Source: Microvirga aerophila (lineage in GTDB: Bacteria > Pseudomonadota > Alphaproteobacteria > Rhizobiales > Beijerinckiaceae). From it: a stretch of 64,000 nucleotides of DNA. Of this stretch, positions 18,319-26,810 are shown piece after piece. The position numbers were made by a program, and so were the translations under genes. Location: assembly GCF_003332305.1 (NCBI RefSeq), contig NZ_QOIO01000027.1:18824-82823 (forward strand), given 5' to 3'. Each line of letters begins with the position of its first letter. The first letter of the stretch is position 1. The notes beneath the pieces are model-generated. The model worked only from the letters and a program-made list of their open reading frames with translations, did not search any database and had not been told where the DNA came from.

Positions 18319-19831
18319 GTTCGAAAAAGCCATGACAGCCACACTTCCTCGTCTTTCCGCATCGACCCTGGCCGCCGCGCAGGCCGAAACCCAACGTCCA
18401 GCCTATGACCGGGACCGGCTGGGGACCGGGATCGTGCATCTGGGCCTTGGTGCGTTCGTGCGTGCGCATCAGGCCCTCTACACGGAAGATCTCCTTGCAA
18501 CCGAGCCGGGAGACTGGGGCATGGTCGGAGTGAGCCTTCAGCGCCCTGACCAGCGCGACCGCCTGATGCCTCAGGACGGCCTTTATACGACCCTTCAACG
18601 GGACCCTTCCGGCCTCTCGGCCCGCGTCGTCGGCTGCCTGCGTTCGGTGCTGGTTGCGCCGGAGGATCCCTCGGCCGTCATCGACGCCATGGGGAGCCCC
18701 GACACCCGAATCGTCAGCCTGACGGTGACCGAGAAGGGGTACTGCATCGATCCGGCGACCGGACGTCTGCAGCAGCAGCACCCCGACATCCGGCACGACC
18801 TCGAGCATCCAGATGCACCGCGAACGGCCGTAGGGTTCATCGTGGCGGCTCTGGAGCGGCGGCGGGCCGCCGGCTTGGCGCCGTTCACCGTCCTGTGCTG
18901 CGACAACCTTCCGTCGAATGGCGATGTGGTGGCGACGCTCGTCAGTGACTTCGCGGCGCTGAGGGATGACCGTCTCGCCAACTGGATCGAAACAAATGCG
19001 GCCTTTCCGTCCACGATGGTGGACCGGATCGTTCCGGCGACCACGCCGGACGACCTTACGGAAGCAACGCGGCTGACAGGCCTTACGGATGCGGCAGCCG
19101 TGGTTCACGAACCGTATCGCCAATGGGTGATCGAAGACCGTTTCGTCGGCGACGCTCGTCCGCGCTGGGAGCGCGTCGGAGCGGAAATCGTCGGCGACGT
19201 GGCTCCGTATGAGCACATGAAGCTGCGCCTGCTCAACGGCTCACATTCGGCGCTTGCCTATCTGGGCTATCTCTCGGGTCATGAGACCATCGCCGATACG
19301 GTGGCTGATCCGGTGCTCCGGACCTTCGTCGAACGACTTTGGCGGGAGATCGTTCCCGTCGTGCCGCCGCCGCCGGGAACTGACTTGGCTTCTTATACAA
19401 GAGCCCTGCTGGAGCGTTATTCCAACCCAGCCATCCGGCACCGTACCTGGCAGATCGCCATGGACGGTTCGCAGAAGCTGCCGCAGCGCCTTTTGGCGAC
19501 AATCCGAGAGCGCCTCACGCGGGAGCTTCCCCTGCCCGGTCTCGCCCTCGCGGTTGCAGGCTGGATGCGCTATGTGGGCGGAGTCGACGAGCACGGACGC
19601 GAGATTGACGTGCGCGATCCTTTGGCGGCCCGCCTCCGAGATACCCTCGACAAGGCCGGTGGCGACCCGCAGGCGCGTGTGCGCGCGGTCCTGGGCATCG
19701 AAGCGATCTTCGGCGACGATCTGGCGCGCGATCCGCGTTTCGAAAGTGCGCTGATTGCCGCCTACGCGTCGCTTCTGGCCCGCGGCGCCCGCGGCGCTGC
19801 GGCGGATTTCAACTCCCACGCCGGCGCTTAA
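18311..19831 (+). CDS. uxuB: Mannitol dehydrogenase family oxidoreductase, probable fructuronate reductase
   Basis: A 506-aa NAD-dependent enzyme of the long-chain polyol dehydrogenase family. The nucleotide site is in GTGIVHLGLGAFVRAHQ, and the catalytic lysine is in YEHMKLRLLNGSHSALAYLGYL. Mannitol, altronate and fructuronate enzymes share this fold; placement directly between a GntR regulator and UxuA argues for D-fructuronate to D-mannonate reduction in glucuronate breakdown. Translation may begin at 18311 or at the Met in the AMTATLPRLSA segment, seven codons later. Length is normal for the family. Confidence 0.87.
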   Translation: MPEFEKAMTATLPRLSASTLAAAQAETQRPAYDRDRLGTGIVHLGLGAFVRAHQALYTEDLLATEPGDWGMVGVSLQRPDQRDRLMPQDGLYTTLQRDPSGLSARVVGCLRSVLVAPEDPSAVIDAMGSPDTRIVSLTVTEKGYCIDPATGRLQQQHPDIRHDLEHPDAPRTAVGFIVAALERRRAAGLAPFTVLCCDNLPSNGDVVATLVSDFAALRDDRLANWIETNAAFPSTMVDRIVPATTPDDLTEATRLTGLTDAAAVVHEPYRQWVIEDRFVGDARPRWERVGAEIVGDVAPYEHMKLRLLNGSHSALAYLGYLSGHETIADTVADPVLRTFVERLWREIVPVVPPPPGTDLASYTRALLERYSNPAIRHRTWQIAMDGSQKLPQRLLATIRERLTRELPLPGLALAVAGWMRYVGGVDEHGREIDVRDPLAARLRDTLDKAGGDPQARVRAVLGIEAIFGDDLARDPRFESALIAAYASLLARGARGAAADFNSHAGA

Positions 19832-19857
19832 GCCCGGTTCTCCCACGAGGTTATCAA

Positions 19858-21054
19858 ATGGAACAGACTTGGCGCTGGTTCGGCCCCGACGATGTCGTGC
19901 AGCTTCCCCACATCCGCCAGACCGGCGCGACCGGGATCGTGACCGCACTCCACCAGATCCCCTACGGCGTGGTCTGGACCGTGGAGGAGATCGAGGTCCG
20001 CAAGGCGCTCATTGCCGCCGACCCGTCGCTTGGCCTTCGCTGGAGCGTCGTCGAGAGCCTGCCGATCCACGAGAGCATCAAGATCGGCGAAGGCGACCTC
20101 GAACCTCTGTTCGACAACTACCGCCAGTCGCTGCGCAATCTCGCCCAGTGCGGCGTCACCACGGTGTGCTACAACTTCATGCCGGTGCTCGACTGGACCC
20201 GGACCGAACTGGCTTATCCCCTGCCCGGCGGCGGAACGGCGCTGCGCTTCAACGCGCATGAGCACGCCGCCTTCGACTGCTTCATGCTGGAGCGCCCTGG
20301 TGCGGAAGCCGACCATTCGCCCGAAGTCCTGGCCCGCGCGAAGGAGTGGTTCGAGCGCTCCACGGAAGCCGATCGCCGCAAACTTCTGGCGAACATCATG
20401 GCGGGCCTTCCCGGCGCTTACGACCGCTACGACATTCCGGGCCTGCGCCGCATGCTCGACCGCTACCGCGAGATCGACAAACCGCGCCTTCGCGAGAACC
20501 TTGCCCGCTTCCTGCGCGAGGTGATCCCGGTTGCAGAGGAAGTCGGCATTCGAATGTGCATCCATCCCGACGATCCGCCGCGTCCTCTCATGGGCCTGCC
20601 ACGTATCGTCTCCAATGAGGACGACCTCGCATTCATCGTGGGCGCAATCGAGTCGCCGGCAAACGGCATCACCCTGTGCAGCGGCTCCCTCGGCGCAGGA
20701 CCCGCCAACGATGTCCCGGCAATCGCGCGGCGCTTCGCCAAGCACATCTACTTCGCCCATTTGCGCAATGTTGCGAAGGAGCCGGACGGGTCCTTCATGG
20801 AAGCCGATCATCTGGGCGGCGACACCGACATGGTCGCGGTGGTGACGGCTCTCCTCGAAGAGCAGAAGCGGCGAAAGGATTCGGGCGATCCGAAATGGCG
20901 CATCCCGATGCGCCCCGATCATGGCCATGAGCTTCTTGACGACGTGGGCAAGAAGACCCACCCGGGCTATCCGGCCATTGGTCGCCTCAAGGGCCTTGCA
21001 GAGCTGCGCGGCGTGATGACTACCGTGTCGTCGCTCAAGAACCTGCCCCTTTGA
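19858..21054 (+). CDS. uxuA: D-mannonate dehydratase UxuA
   Basis: A 398-aa enzyme (family norm about 390-400) that dehydrates D-mannonate to 2-keto-3-deoxy-D-gluconate, the step after UxuB. It begins WRWFGPDDVVQLPHIRQTG, with VCYNFMPVLDWTRT and CIHPDDPPRP inside and FAHLRNV and the MRPDHGH metal-binding segment near the end, all typical of UxuA. It lies 26 bases after uxuB and is followed by a strong terminator, so it closes the operon. No KDG kinase or aldolase is linked, so the pathway must be completed elsewhere. Confidence 0.96.
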   Translation: MEQTWRWFGPDDVVQLPHIRQTGATGIVTALHQIPYGVVWTVEEIEVRKALIAADPSLGLRWSVVESLPIHESIKIGEGDLEPLFDNYRQSLRNLAQCGVTTVCYNFMPVLDWTRTELAYPLPGGGTALRFNAHEHAAFDCFMLERPGAEADHSPEVLARAKEWFERSTEADRRKLLANIMAGLPGAYDRYDIPGLRRMLDRYREIDKPRLRENLARFLREVIPVAEEVGIRMCIHPDDPPRPLMGLPRIVSNEDDLAFIVGAIESPANGITLCSGSLGAGPANDVPAIARRFAKHIYFAHLRNVAKEPDGSFMEADHLGGDTDMVAVVTALLEEQKRRKDSGDPKWRIPMRPDHGHELLDDVGKKTHPGYPAIGRLKGLAELRGVMTTVSSLKNLPL

Positions 21055-21075
21055 AGCAGATTTAACGGACAGGAC

Positions 21076-21098
21076 GCCGCCCGCATTTCGCGGGCGGC
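21076..21098 (+). terminator. Terminator of the uxu operon
   Basis: GCCGCCCGC, five-base loop, GCGGGCGGC forms a perfect nine-pair GC stem followed by a short T-rich stretch. It lies between the convergent uxuA and malate/lactate dehydrogenase genes and could serve both directions. Confidence 0.85.
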
Positions 21099-21114
21099 TT
21101 CGTTTGAGTGACCG

Positions 21115-22143
21115 CTATACGCGCAGGAAGCGCGCCGTCTCCGGATCAACCGGAATACCGGTACGCTGGCGTTCCTGCTCGACTGCCCATTCGCGATCAC
21201 CTGGTGCCATGACCGTCTCGCCGGTACGCGCAACACTCGACCTCAGATCTACCAGATAGCGCATGATGGCGGTCTCATAGAACTGCCGGCCAACAAAGCG
21301 ATCAGGATCGATCGCGAGGCAGAAATGGCCCAAATTCCGCGGCGTTTGGAAGTCGTCCGTCTCGGCCATGCGGATCACGAGATGGTCCAGCGTGCTTCCT
21401 GTAAGGATTGACGAGAATAGTGTAACGAGACCGGCGAGACCCGCACCCTTGAAGCCGAAATCAACACCTCCGAGCGGCATCAGCATATCGGCCGCGTTGG
21501 GATCGGTCGTAGGCTGGCCTGAAGCATCGGCTGCAACGCCGTCCGACAGGGTTTTCCCCAGAGTGCGGTAGAGCAGCACACGATTGAAGGGGATCGATGA
21601 GGTAGCCATGTCGAGTAGCCACGGCCTCTCGCCCGGCACCGGCGCGCCGACCGCGATAGGATTCGTGCCATGAAAGCGTTCGGCCCCACCGTGCAGGGCT
21701 ACGACGGCGTCGCTCTGCGTCATCGATAGGGAGATCATGCCCTCCTCGGCTCCCGCGAGCGCATAAGCGCCGCCCGCGCCATAATGGCTCGATCGCAGGA
21801 TTCCCACAGCCGCCACGCCTGTATCTTTCGCCATGGCGCAAGCAAGCTTCATACCCTCATATGCGGCCGCATGTCCGAGCCCGTCATCCGCATCCAGCAC
21901 TGCCGACGAGGCCGCCGTGCGGCGAACCTCCATGTTCGGAGCGCCATTGATCCGGCTGCCCTGCAGCGCCTTTACGTAATGCGCGGTCAGACGCACGCCG
22001 TGGCTATCGACGCCGATCCGCGAGGCGTGCATCATGGCCCGCGTCGCAGCGCCAGCCGAGCGCTCGTCGGCGCCGCCCTCCCGCAATGCCGCAAATGTTG
22101 CAGCCTCAAGTGCGGGCTCCCGCACGAGTATCATCTCGCTCAC
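21115..22143 (-). CDS. Type-2 malate/L-lactate dehydrogenase family oxidoreductase
   Basis: A 342-aa NAD(P)-dependent enzyme of the Ldh2/YlbC/YiaK fold. Landmarks are MMHASRIGVDSHGVRLTAHYV (catalytic His in DSHG), SSHYGAGGAYAL, the FHGTNPIAVGAPVPG loop and DFGFKGAGLAGLVTLFSSILTG. Members reduce 2-oxo acids such as 2,3-diketo-L-gulonate, ureidoglycolate or piperideine-2-carboxylate. The side-by-side uronate genes make a sugar-acid substrate plausible, but it is on the opposite strand beyond a terminator and nothing in the sequence fixes it. Confidence 0.9.
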   Translation of the reverse strand: MSEMILVREPALEAATFAALREGGADERSAGAATRAMMHASRIGVDSHGVRLTAHYVKALQGSRINGAPNMEVRRTAASSAVLDADDGLGHAAAYEGMKLACAMAKDTGVAAVGILRSSHYGAGGAYALAGAEEGMISLSMTQSDAVVALHGGAERFHGTNPIAVGAPVPGERPWLLDMATSSIPFNRVLLYRTLGKTLSDGVAADASGQPTTDPNAADMLMPLGGVDFGFKGAGLAGLVTLFSSILTGSTLDHLVIRMAETDDFQTPRNLGHFCLAIDPDRFVGRQFYETAIMRYLVDLRSSVARTGETVMAPGDREWAVEQERQRTGIPVDPETARFLRV

Positions 22144-22197
22144 ATCGACCTCTCGATCATCAAGGACGCCATATCTGACGGCGCGAAAGAGTACGGA

Positions 22198-24117
22198 TCA
22201 GGTCCGCTTGTCCTTGAACAAGATGTCCTTGGCGGACTGAGAATCCGGGGCTTTCATCGCATGTCCGAGGGTCGAGAACCAGTCGACGATCTTGCGGGGA
22301 TCGATCTGCCGCTCGGTATGCGCAACCGCCGCACTGCGCTCATCGAGGCTTCGCTGATGCGCTGCCCATTCGTTCGTCGCATTCGCCACGCGCCGGAAAT
22401 ACGCCGCCGGGGCCCCAGCGCCCGCGAGCGTAGGGCCATCGTCGCCACGGCGACGGCCCATCCAGATCCCGAGCACCCGCTCCTCGCTCCATCCGACGAA
22501 CCAGGCATCGGCATTTCCAGTCGTGGTGCCGGTCTTGCCATAGGCAGACCAGCGCTTCAGCGTCGCCGCCCTGCCCGTTCCGCTGCGCACAACTTCCCGC
22601 AACATCGCATGCGTCGGCTGAATGCACTTCTCAGGGATAACCCTCGTCCTGATGACAGTTAGAAAATCCGCCCGCACCTGACCGCGCCCATCGATCACCG
22701 CGAGCACTCCGGACGGCTTCACCTCGTAGCCTCCATTGGCCACAGCAGCATAAGCGCCTGTCATTGTCATCACGTTGGTGGAATAGGAGCCGAGGACGAA
22801 GCTCGGGTCGTTCGCAGAACCCGGTTCAATTCCGATGCGTCGGCTGGCCTCGGCCACCTTGTCGACCCCGATTTCCTTGGCAAGGCGAACCGCTGCGGCG
22901 TTGCGCGAGGACGCAAAAGCTTCTCTGAGGGTGGTCTGGCCTTTATAACCGAGCGTGCCGTTGGCAGGCCAGTTCCCTGTGATGGGTAGATCAATGACGC
23001 GGCTTTCCGGCGTCTTGCCGCTCTCGCAGGCGGCAATCAGAAGTGGCAGCTTCGCGGTCGAGCCAGCCTGAACGCTGGCTTTCACGGCGTTATTGAACTG
23101 CCGCTCAGACCAGTCGGTCGATCCGACCATTGCCTGCACGCGCCCGTTCGGCGCCATCATGACGGCCCCGACGTCATACGAAGATGGTATCGAGCCGGCT
23201 TTCTCAAGTTCATCGAGATGTCGCTCCGCCAGGTGCTGGAAACGCGGGTTCAGCGTGACGAAGAACCGGACTGTCTCTCCAGGCTGGACGTATTTCTCGC
23301 CCCAACCCTGCACCACCCATTCGGTAAAGGCCTGAGGCTGGATCCTGAACTCCGGAAGGACGCCCGGTCGCGCTCCAGCCTGTTCGGCGCGACGGCGTTC
23401 CTTCTCGGTGATCTTGCCCTGCTCGGCCATGAGCTTCAGCACCAGAAGCGCACGCTCATGGGCGCGCTCGCGGGTCCTTTCCTTCAGAGGGTTGAAGCGG
23501 GCCGGAGCCTGCACCATCCCGGCCAGGAGGGCTGCCTCGTAAAGCGTCAGATCCTTGGGTTCTTTTCGGAAGTAGTGACGGCTCGCGCGATAGAGGCCGA
23601 CGATGTCCCGGCCGCCGAACTCGATCTGGTTGAGGTACGCGGCCAAGAGCTCTTCTTTGCCGACCGCCTCGTCGAAAAGGCCCGCATACCAAACCTCGGC
23701 ACCCTTGCGCTCCAGACGCGTAAGCGCGTCGCTGCCGCGCAGATCGTGGAACACCAGGTTCTTGAGGAGCTGCATGGGAATGGTACTGCCGCCCCGGGAC
23801 AGCCCGCCCTTGAGCACCGACAGCAGAGACAGAACATCCACCCCATTATGATCGAAGTAGCGCTTGTCCTCGACGGCCACGATGGCCTTCTTCATCACGC
23901 TGGGGATTTCAGCGGGTGTCAGAGCCACGGGACAGCGGCAATAGGCATCCCATCCGGTCTTGGTCCGAGTGACCATGACCTGCGGTGATGCGACGAGTAG
24001 CCGGAGCGAGCGAGGCTTGAGATCCCAGAAATAAACCGGATCCGCTGCTTGTGGAGCGGCTGCGTGCGCTGCGCCCGCAAGCAGGAAGGCAGCCACGAAA
24101 GTAAAGGCGCGGGTCAT
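22198..24117 (-). CDS. Class A penicillin-binding protein (transglycosylase and transpeptidase)
   Basis: About 639 aa. The GT51 glycosyltransferase domain has its catalytic Glu in AVEDKRYFDHNGVD and the GGSTIPMQLLKNL motif. The transpeptidase domain shows SxxK as STAK, SxN as SSRN and KTG as YGKTGTT. It polymerises and cross-links peptidoglycan in the periplasm. The start at 24117 gives MTRAFTFVAAFLLAGAAHAAA, which looks like a signal peptide ending in AHA rather than a cytoplasmic tail plus anchor, and has AGGG six bases upstream; an ATG at 24144 is the alternative. A PBP1C-like role is possible, though the usual C-terminal BiPBP extension is absent. Confidence 0.92.
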   Translation of the reverse strand: MTRAFTFVAAFLLAGAAHAAAPQAADPVYFWDLKPRSLRLLVASPQVMVTRTKTGWDAYCRCPVALTPAEIPSVMKKAIVAVEDKRYFDHNGVDVLSLLSVLKGGLSRGGSTIPMQLLKNLVFHDLRGSDALTRLERKGAEVWYAGLFDEAVGKEELLAAYLNQIEFGGRDIVGLYRASRHYFRKEPKDLTLYEAALLAGMVQAPARFNPLKERTRERAHERALLVLKLMAEQGKITEKERRRAEQAGARPGVLPEFRIQPQAFTEWVVQGWGEKYVQPGETVRFFVTLNPRFQHLAERHLDELEKAGSIPSSYDVGAVMMAPNGRVQAMVGSTDWSERQFNNAVKASVQAGSTAKLPLLIAACESGKTPESRVIDLPITGNWPANGTLGYKGQTTLREAFASSRNAAAVRLAKEIGVDKVAEASRRIGIEPGSANDPSFVLGSYSTNVMTMTGAYAAVANGGYEVKPSGVLAVIDGRGQVRADFLTVIRTRVIPEKCIQPTHAMLREVVRSGTGRAATLKRWSAYGKTGTTTGNADAWFVGWSEERVLGIWMGRRRGDDGPTLAGAGAPAAYFRRVANATNEWAAHQRSLDERSAAVAHTERQIDPRKIVDWFSTLGHAMKAPDSQSAKDILFKDKRT

Positions 24118-24309
24118 CTTTGGCCCTATGACGCCCCGAATCATTCGGCGCGAGAACCCTCTACAGACATGAAAACTGTGGCCGAAAATGGTGTTAAGTT
24201 ACAGTCAAGCTACCCCATGGCCAGCCGACGCGGCCACCGGAGCCGGGCTCGGTTTCACCCACGGCTCGCCCTATATGCGCGGGACCAAACCCGAACCGGA
24301 TGCCGACCT

Positions 24310-26343
24310 ATGAACAAACCGATGCTGGAGCGCCCCGATCCTTACCTGTGGCTGGAGGAGGTTGAAAGCGACGAGGCGCTCGCCTGGGTTCGGGCCCGAA
24401 ACGAGATCACCCAAGCAGCCCTTTGTGATGCGGCTTTCGAAGCCGACAAGGCTGCCCTGTATGAGATTTCGACGCGCCCTGACAACATCCCGTTCGTGAC
24501 GCGCCGCGTCGGACAGCTCTACAATTTCTGGCAGGATGCGGCGCATGTGCGTGGCCTGTGGCGGCGCACCACCATGGACGATTATCGTAAGGCGGAGCCA
24601 AGCTGGGAAACGGTGCTCGATATCGACGCTCTGGCGCGTGAGGAAAACCAGGACTGGGTCTGGAAGGGCTGCAGCGCCCGCGAGCCCGAGCAGCGTTTCG
24701 GTCTCGTAAGCTTGTCCCGAGGAGGCGCAGACGCGGTCGTGGTCCGGGAATTCGATCTGGCCGAGAAGCGCTTCGTCACCAACGGCTTCGCCCTGCCGGA
24801 AGCCAAAGGCGGGGCGACTTGGCTCGATCACGACACCCTGCTGGTCTCAACGACTCTCGGCGAGAACGCCGCTACGGCCTCGGGCTATCCGCGCACTGTC
24901 CGCCTTTGGCGGCGGGGCACGGATGTAATGCAGGCGCCCCTGCTATTCGAGGGTGATATCAGCGACATCTATATCTCGGCCTCCGTCGACCGGGAGCCGG
25001 GTTTTGAGCGCACCTTCTACCGCCGCCAAATCACCTTCGAGGAAGGGATCAGCTATCTGGCGCGCGACGACGCCTCTCCCCTTGCAATCGATCTTCCCCT
25101 CGACGCGCATTTCGATGTGGAGAGGGATTGGATGGTGGTGAAGCTCAAGACGGACTGGTCGCCAGCCGGGCGCACCTATCCGGCGGATTCGCTGCTGGCG
25201 ATCAGCTTCTCGCGATTTCTCGGCGGCGACAGGAACTTCGAAATCCTTTTCGAGCCAGCGCCTCGTCGCGTGCTTGCGGGCTTCTGGTGGAGCCGCTCGC
25301 GACTAGTGCTCACGGTGCTCGACAACCTCTCGAGTCAGATCTGGCTCGCAACCCCTGGCCGCAACTGGACGCTGGAACGTCTAGAAGGCATGCCCGAGGC
25401 CGTTTCCGTGCATGCGTCACCGCTTGATACGGGGCAATTGAACCGAACGGACGAGATCCTTCTGTCGATCTCCAGCTACGTTGAGCCGACGAAACTTGCC
25501 CTCGTGGATGAGAACAAGCGGATTCACCTGCTCAAGGAGACGCCTCCCGCGTTCGGTGGCTCCGGCTTGGAGGTTACGCGACATGAAGCCGTTTCGGTCG
25601 ACGGAGAGCGTATCCCGTACTTTCAAATTGGCCCCAAGAACCAGGATGGTCCTCGGCCGACGGTGCTCTACGGCTATGGCGGCTTCTCTGTCTCCCTGAC
25701 TCCAGGCTATCTCGGCGGCATCGGCAAGGTATGGCTGGAGCGCGGCAACGTCTGGGTTGTCGCCAATATCCGCGGCGGCGGTGAGTTCGGGGCGGACTGG
25801 CACAAGGCCGGCATGCGTGCGGGCAAGCGGCTCTCGCATGACGATTTCGCGGCCATCGCGGGCGATCTCGTGGAGCGCGGGGTCGCGACATCGGACCAGC
25901 TTGCGGCCTATGGCGGCTCGAACGGCGGTCTTCTCGTCGGCAACATGCTCACCCGCTATCCGGACCGTTTTGGAGCGATCTGGTGCACTGTACCGCTCCT
26001 CGACATGCGCCGGTATACCCGCCTGCTCGCTGGACCGAGCTGGGTGGCAGAGTACGGAGATCCAGACAAGCCTGAAGACTGGGCTTTCATGGAGGGGTTC
26101 TCGGCGTATCAGAACCTGGATGCAGACCGGGCGTATCCGCCGGTGCTCCTAGTCACATCCCGACGGGACGACCGCGTGCATCCAGGTCATGCACGCAAGA
26201 TGACCGCAAAGCTCGAAGCCCTGAAGCGAACCGTCTTTTTCTATGAGCCCGAGGATGGCGGCCACGGAGCAGCCAACAAGAAGCAGGCGGCTTTCCTGTC
26301 GGCCCTCGGCTTTGCGTTCCTCAGGAAAGCTCTCTCACGCTAG
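24310..26343 (+). CDS. Prolyl oligopeptidase family serine peptidase (S9A)
   Basis: A 677-aa cytosolic peptidase. The N-terminal beta-propeller begins DPYLWLEEVESDEALAWVRARN and the alpha/beta hydrolase domain ends the protein. The triad is visible: Ser in YGGSNGGLL, Asp in SRRDDRVHPGH and His in DGGHGAAN. The open frame starts 87 codons earlier at 24049, inside the divergent PBP gene, so the ATG at 24310 is taken as the true start because family homology begins there. It cleaves short peptides after proline or basic residues; whether it acts as prolyl endopeptidase or oligopeptidase B is not decided. Confidence 0.93.
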   Translation: MNKPMLERPDPYLWLEEVESDEALAWVRARNEITQAALCDAAFEADKAALYEISTRPDNIPFVTRRVGQLYNFWQDAAHVRGLWRRTTMDDYRKAEPSWETVLDIDALAREENQDWVWKGCSAREPEQRFGLVSLSRGGADAVVVREFDLAEKRFVTNGFALPEAKGGATWLDHDTLLVSTTLGENAATASGYPRTVRLWRRGTDVMQAPLLFEGDISDIYISASVDREPGFERTFYRRQITFEEGISYLARDDASPLAIDLPLDAHFDVERDWMVVKLKTDWSPAGRTYPADSLLAISFSRFLGGDRNFEILFEPAPRRVLAGFWWSRSRLVLTVLDNLSSQIWLATPGRNWTLERLEGMPEAVSVHASPLDTGQLNRTDEILLSISSYVEPTKLALVDENKRIHLLKETPPAFGGSGLEVTRHEAVSVDGERIPYFQIGPKNQDGPRPTVLYGYGGFSVSLTPGYLGGIGKVWLERGNVWVVANIRGGGEFGADWHKAGMRAGKRLSHDDFAAIAGDLVERGVATSDQLAAYGGSNGGLLVGNMLTRYPDRFGAIWCTVPLLDMRRYTRLLAGPSWVAEYGDPDKPEDWAFMEGFSAYQNLDADRAYPPVLLVTSRRDDRVHPGHARKMTAKLEALKRTVFFYEPEDGGHGAANKKQAAFLSALGFAFLRKALSR

Positions 26344-26507
26344 GAGGCTGCCTGACCGGCATCGTGATACCAAGACCCACGGCCCAAAGGGAAGAGCCCG
26401 AGGAAAATAAGGATATCCGGGCCCAATTATGGGATTCTGATCATTGGCAAATTTTGCTCGCCCCGTACCCTGAACCTGAAAAAGGACAAAGGTCGGGAGG
26501 TGAGGCA

Positions 26508-26741
26508 ATGTCGAAAGGCCCATGGGATCGATGGGAAGGACCAATTCGAGGCTTGCGTCTTCCCCAGAGCACTTGGGACGCGCTGCAACGGGAGGGCATT
26601 ACGACGATAGATCAGCTCAAGGCAGTGGCGGACCGGGTCCATTGGCTCCCCGGCATCGGTCGCAAGACGGCGCAACTGATCAAGGAAGAACTCGCCCGTG
26701 TCGCGCCACCATCTGCTGAACGACACGATCCCGATGCCTGA
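26508..26741 (+). CDS. Small helix-hairpin-helix protein, 77 aa
   Basis: Begins MSKGPWDRWEGPIRGLRLP, with a consensus ribosome site (GGGAGG) before the ATG at 26508; the longer frame from 26364 has no such support. The first part (STWDALQREGITTIDQLKAVAD) resembles the RNA polymerase alpha C-terminal fold, and the second (LPGIGRKTAQLIKEELA) is a helix-hairpin-helix of the kind that binds DNA backbone without sequence preference. No catalytic domain is present. A DNA- or RNA-polymerase-binding accessory role is possible but unproven. Confidence 0.8.
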   Translation: MSKGPWDRWEGPIRGLRLPQSTWDALQREGITTIDQLKAVADRVHWLPGIGRKTAQLIKEELARVAPPSAERHDPDA

Positions 26742-26763
26742 GGCGAGGTTTGATCCCCGTGAC

Positions 26764-26796
26764 CCGGGGAGCGCCGGTAGGGCCGGCGCTCCCCGG
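26764..26796. terminator. Strong bidirectional terminator
   Basis: Two 14-base arms (CCGGGGAGCGCCGG and its exact reverse complement) are separated by a five-base loop. It lies between the convergent helix-hairpin-helix and RTX genes and can stop transcription from both sides. There is no long T-run, which is common in GC-rich genomes. Confidence 0.85.
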
Positions 26797-26810
26797 CACG
26801 AGTGTTCTCG

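Noticed and set aside
18311..21054. Mannitol utilisation operon
   Set aside because: The dehydrogenase alone could suggest it, but its partner is clearly UxuA (mannonate dehydratase), so hexuronate breakdown is the better reading.
24049..24309. Upstream extension of the S9A peptidase frame
   Set aside because: It overlaps the divergent penicillin-binding protein start and its translation has no family similarity; the ATG at 24310 fits.
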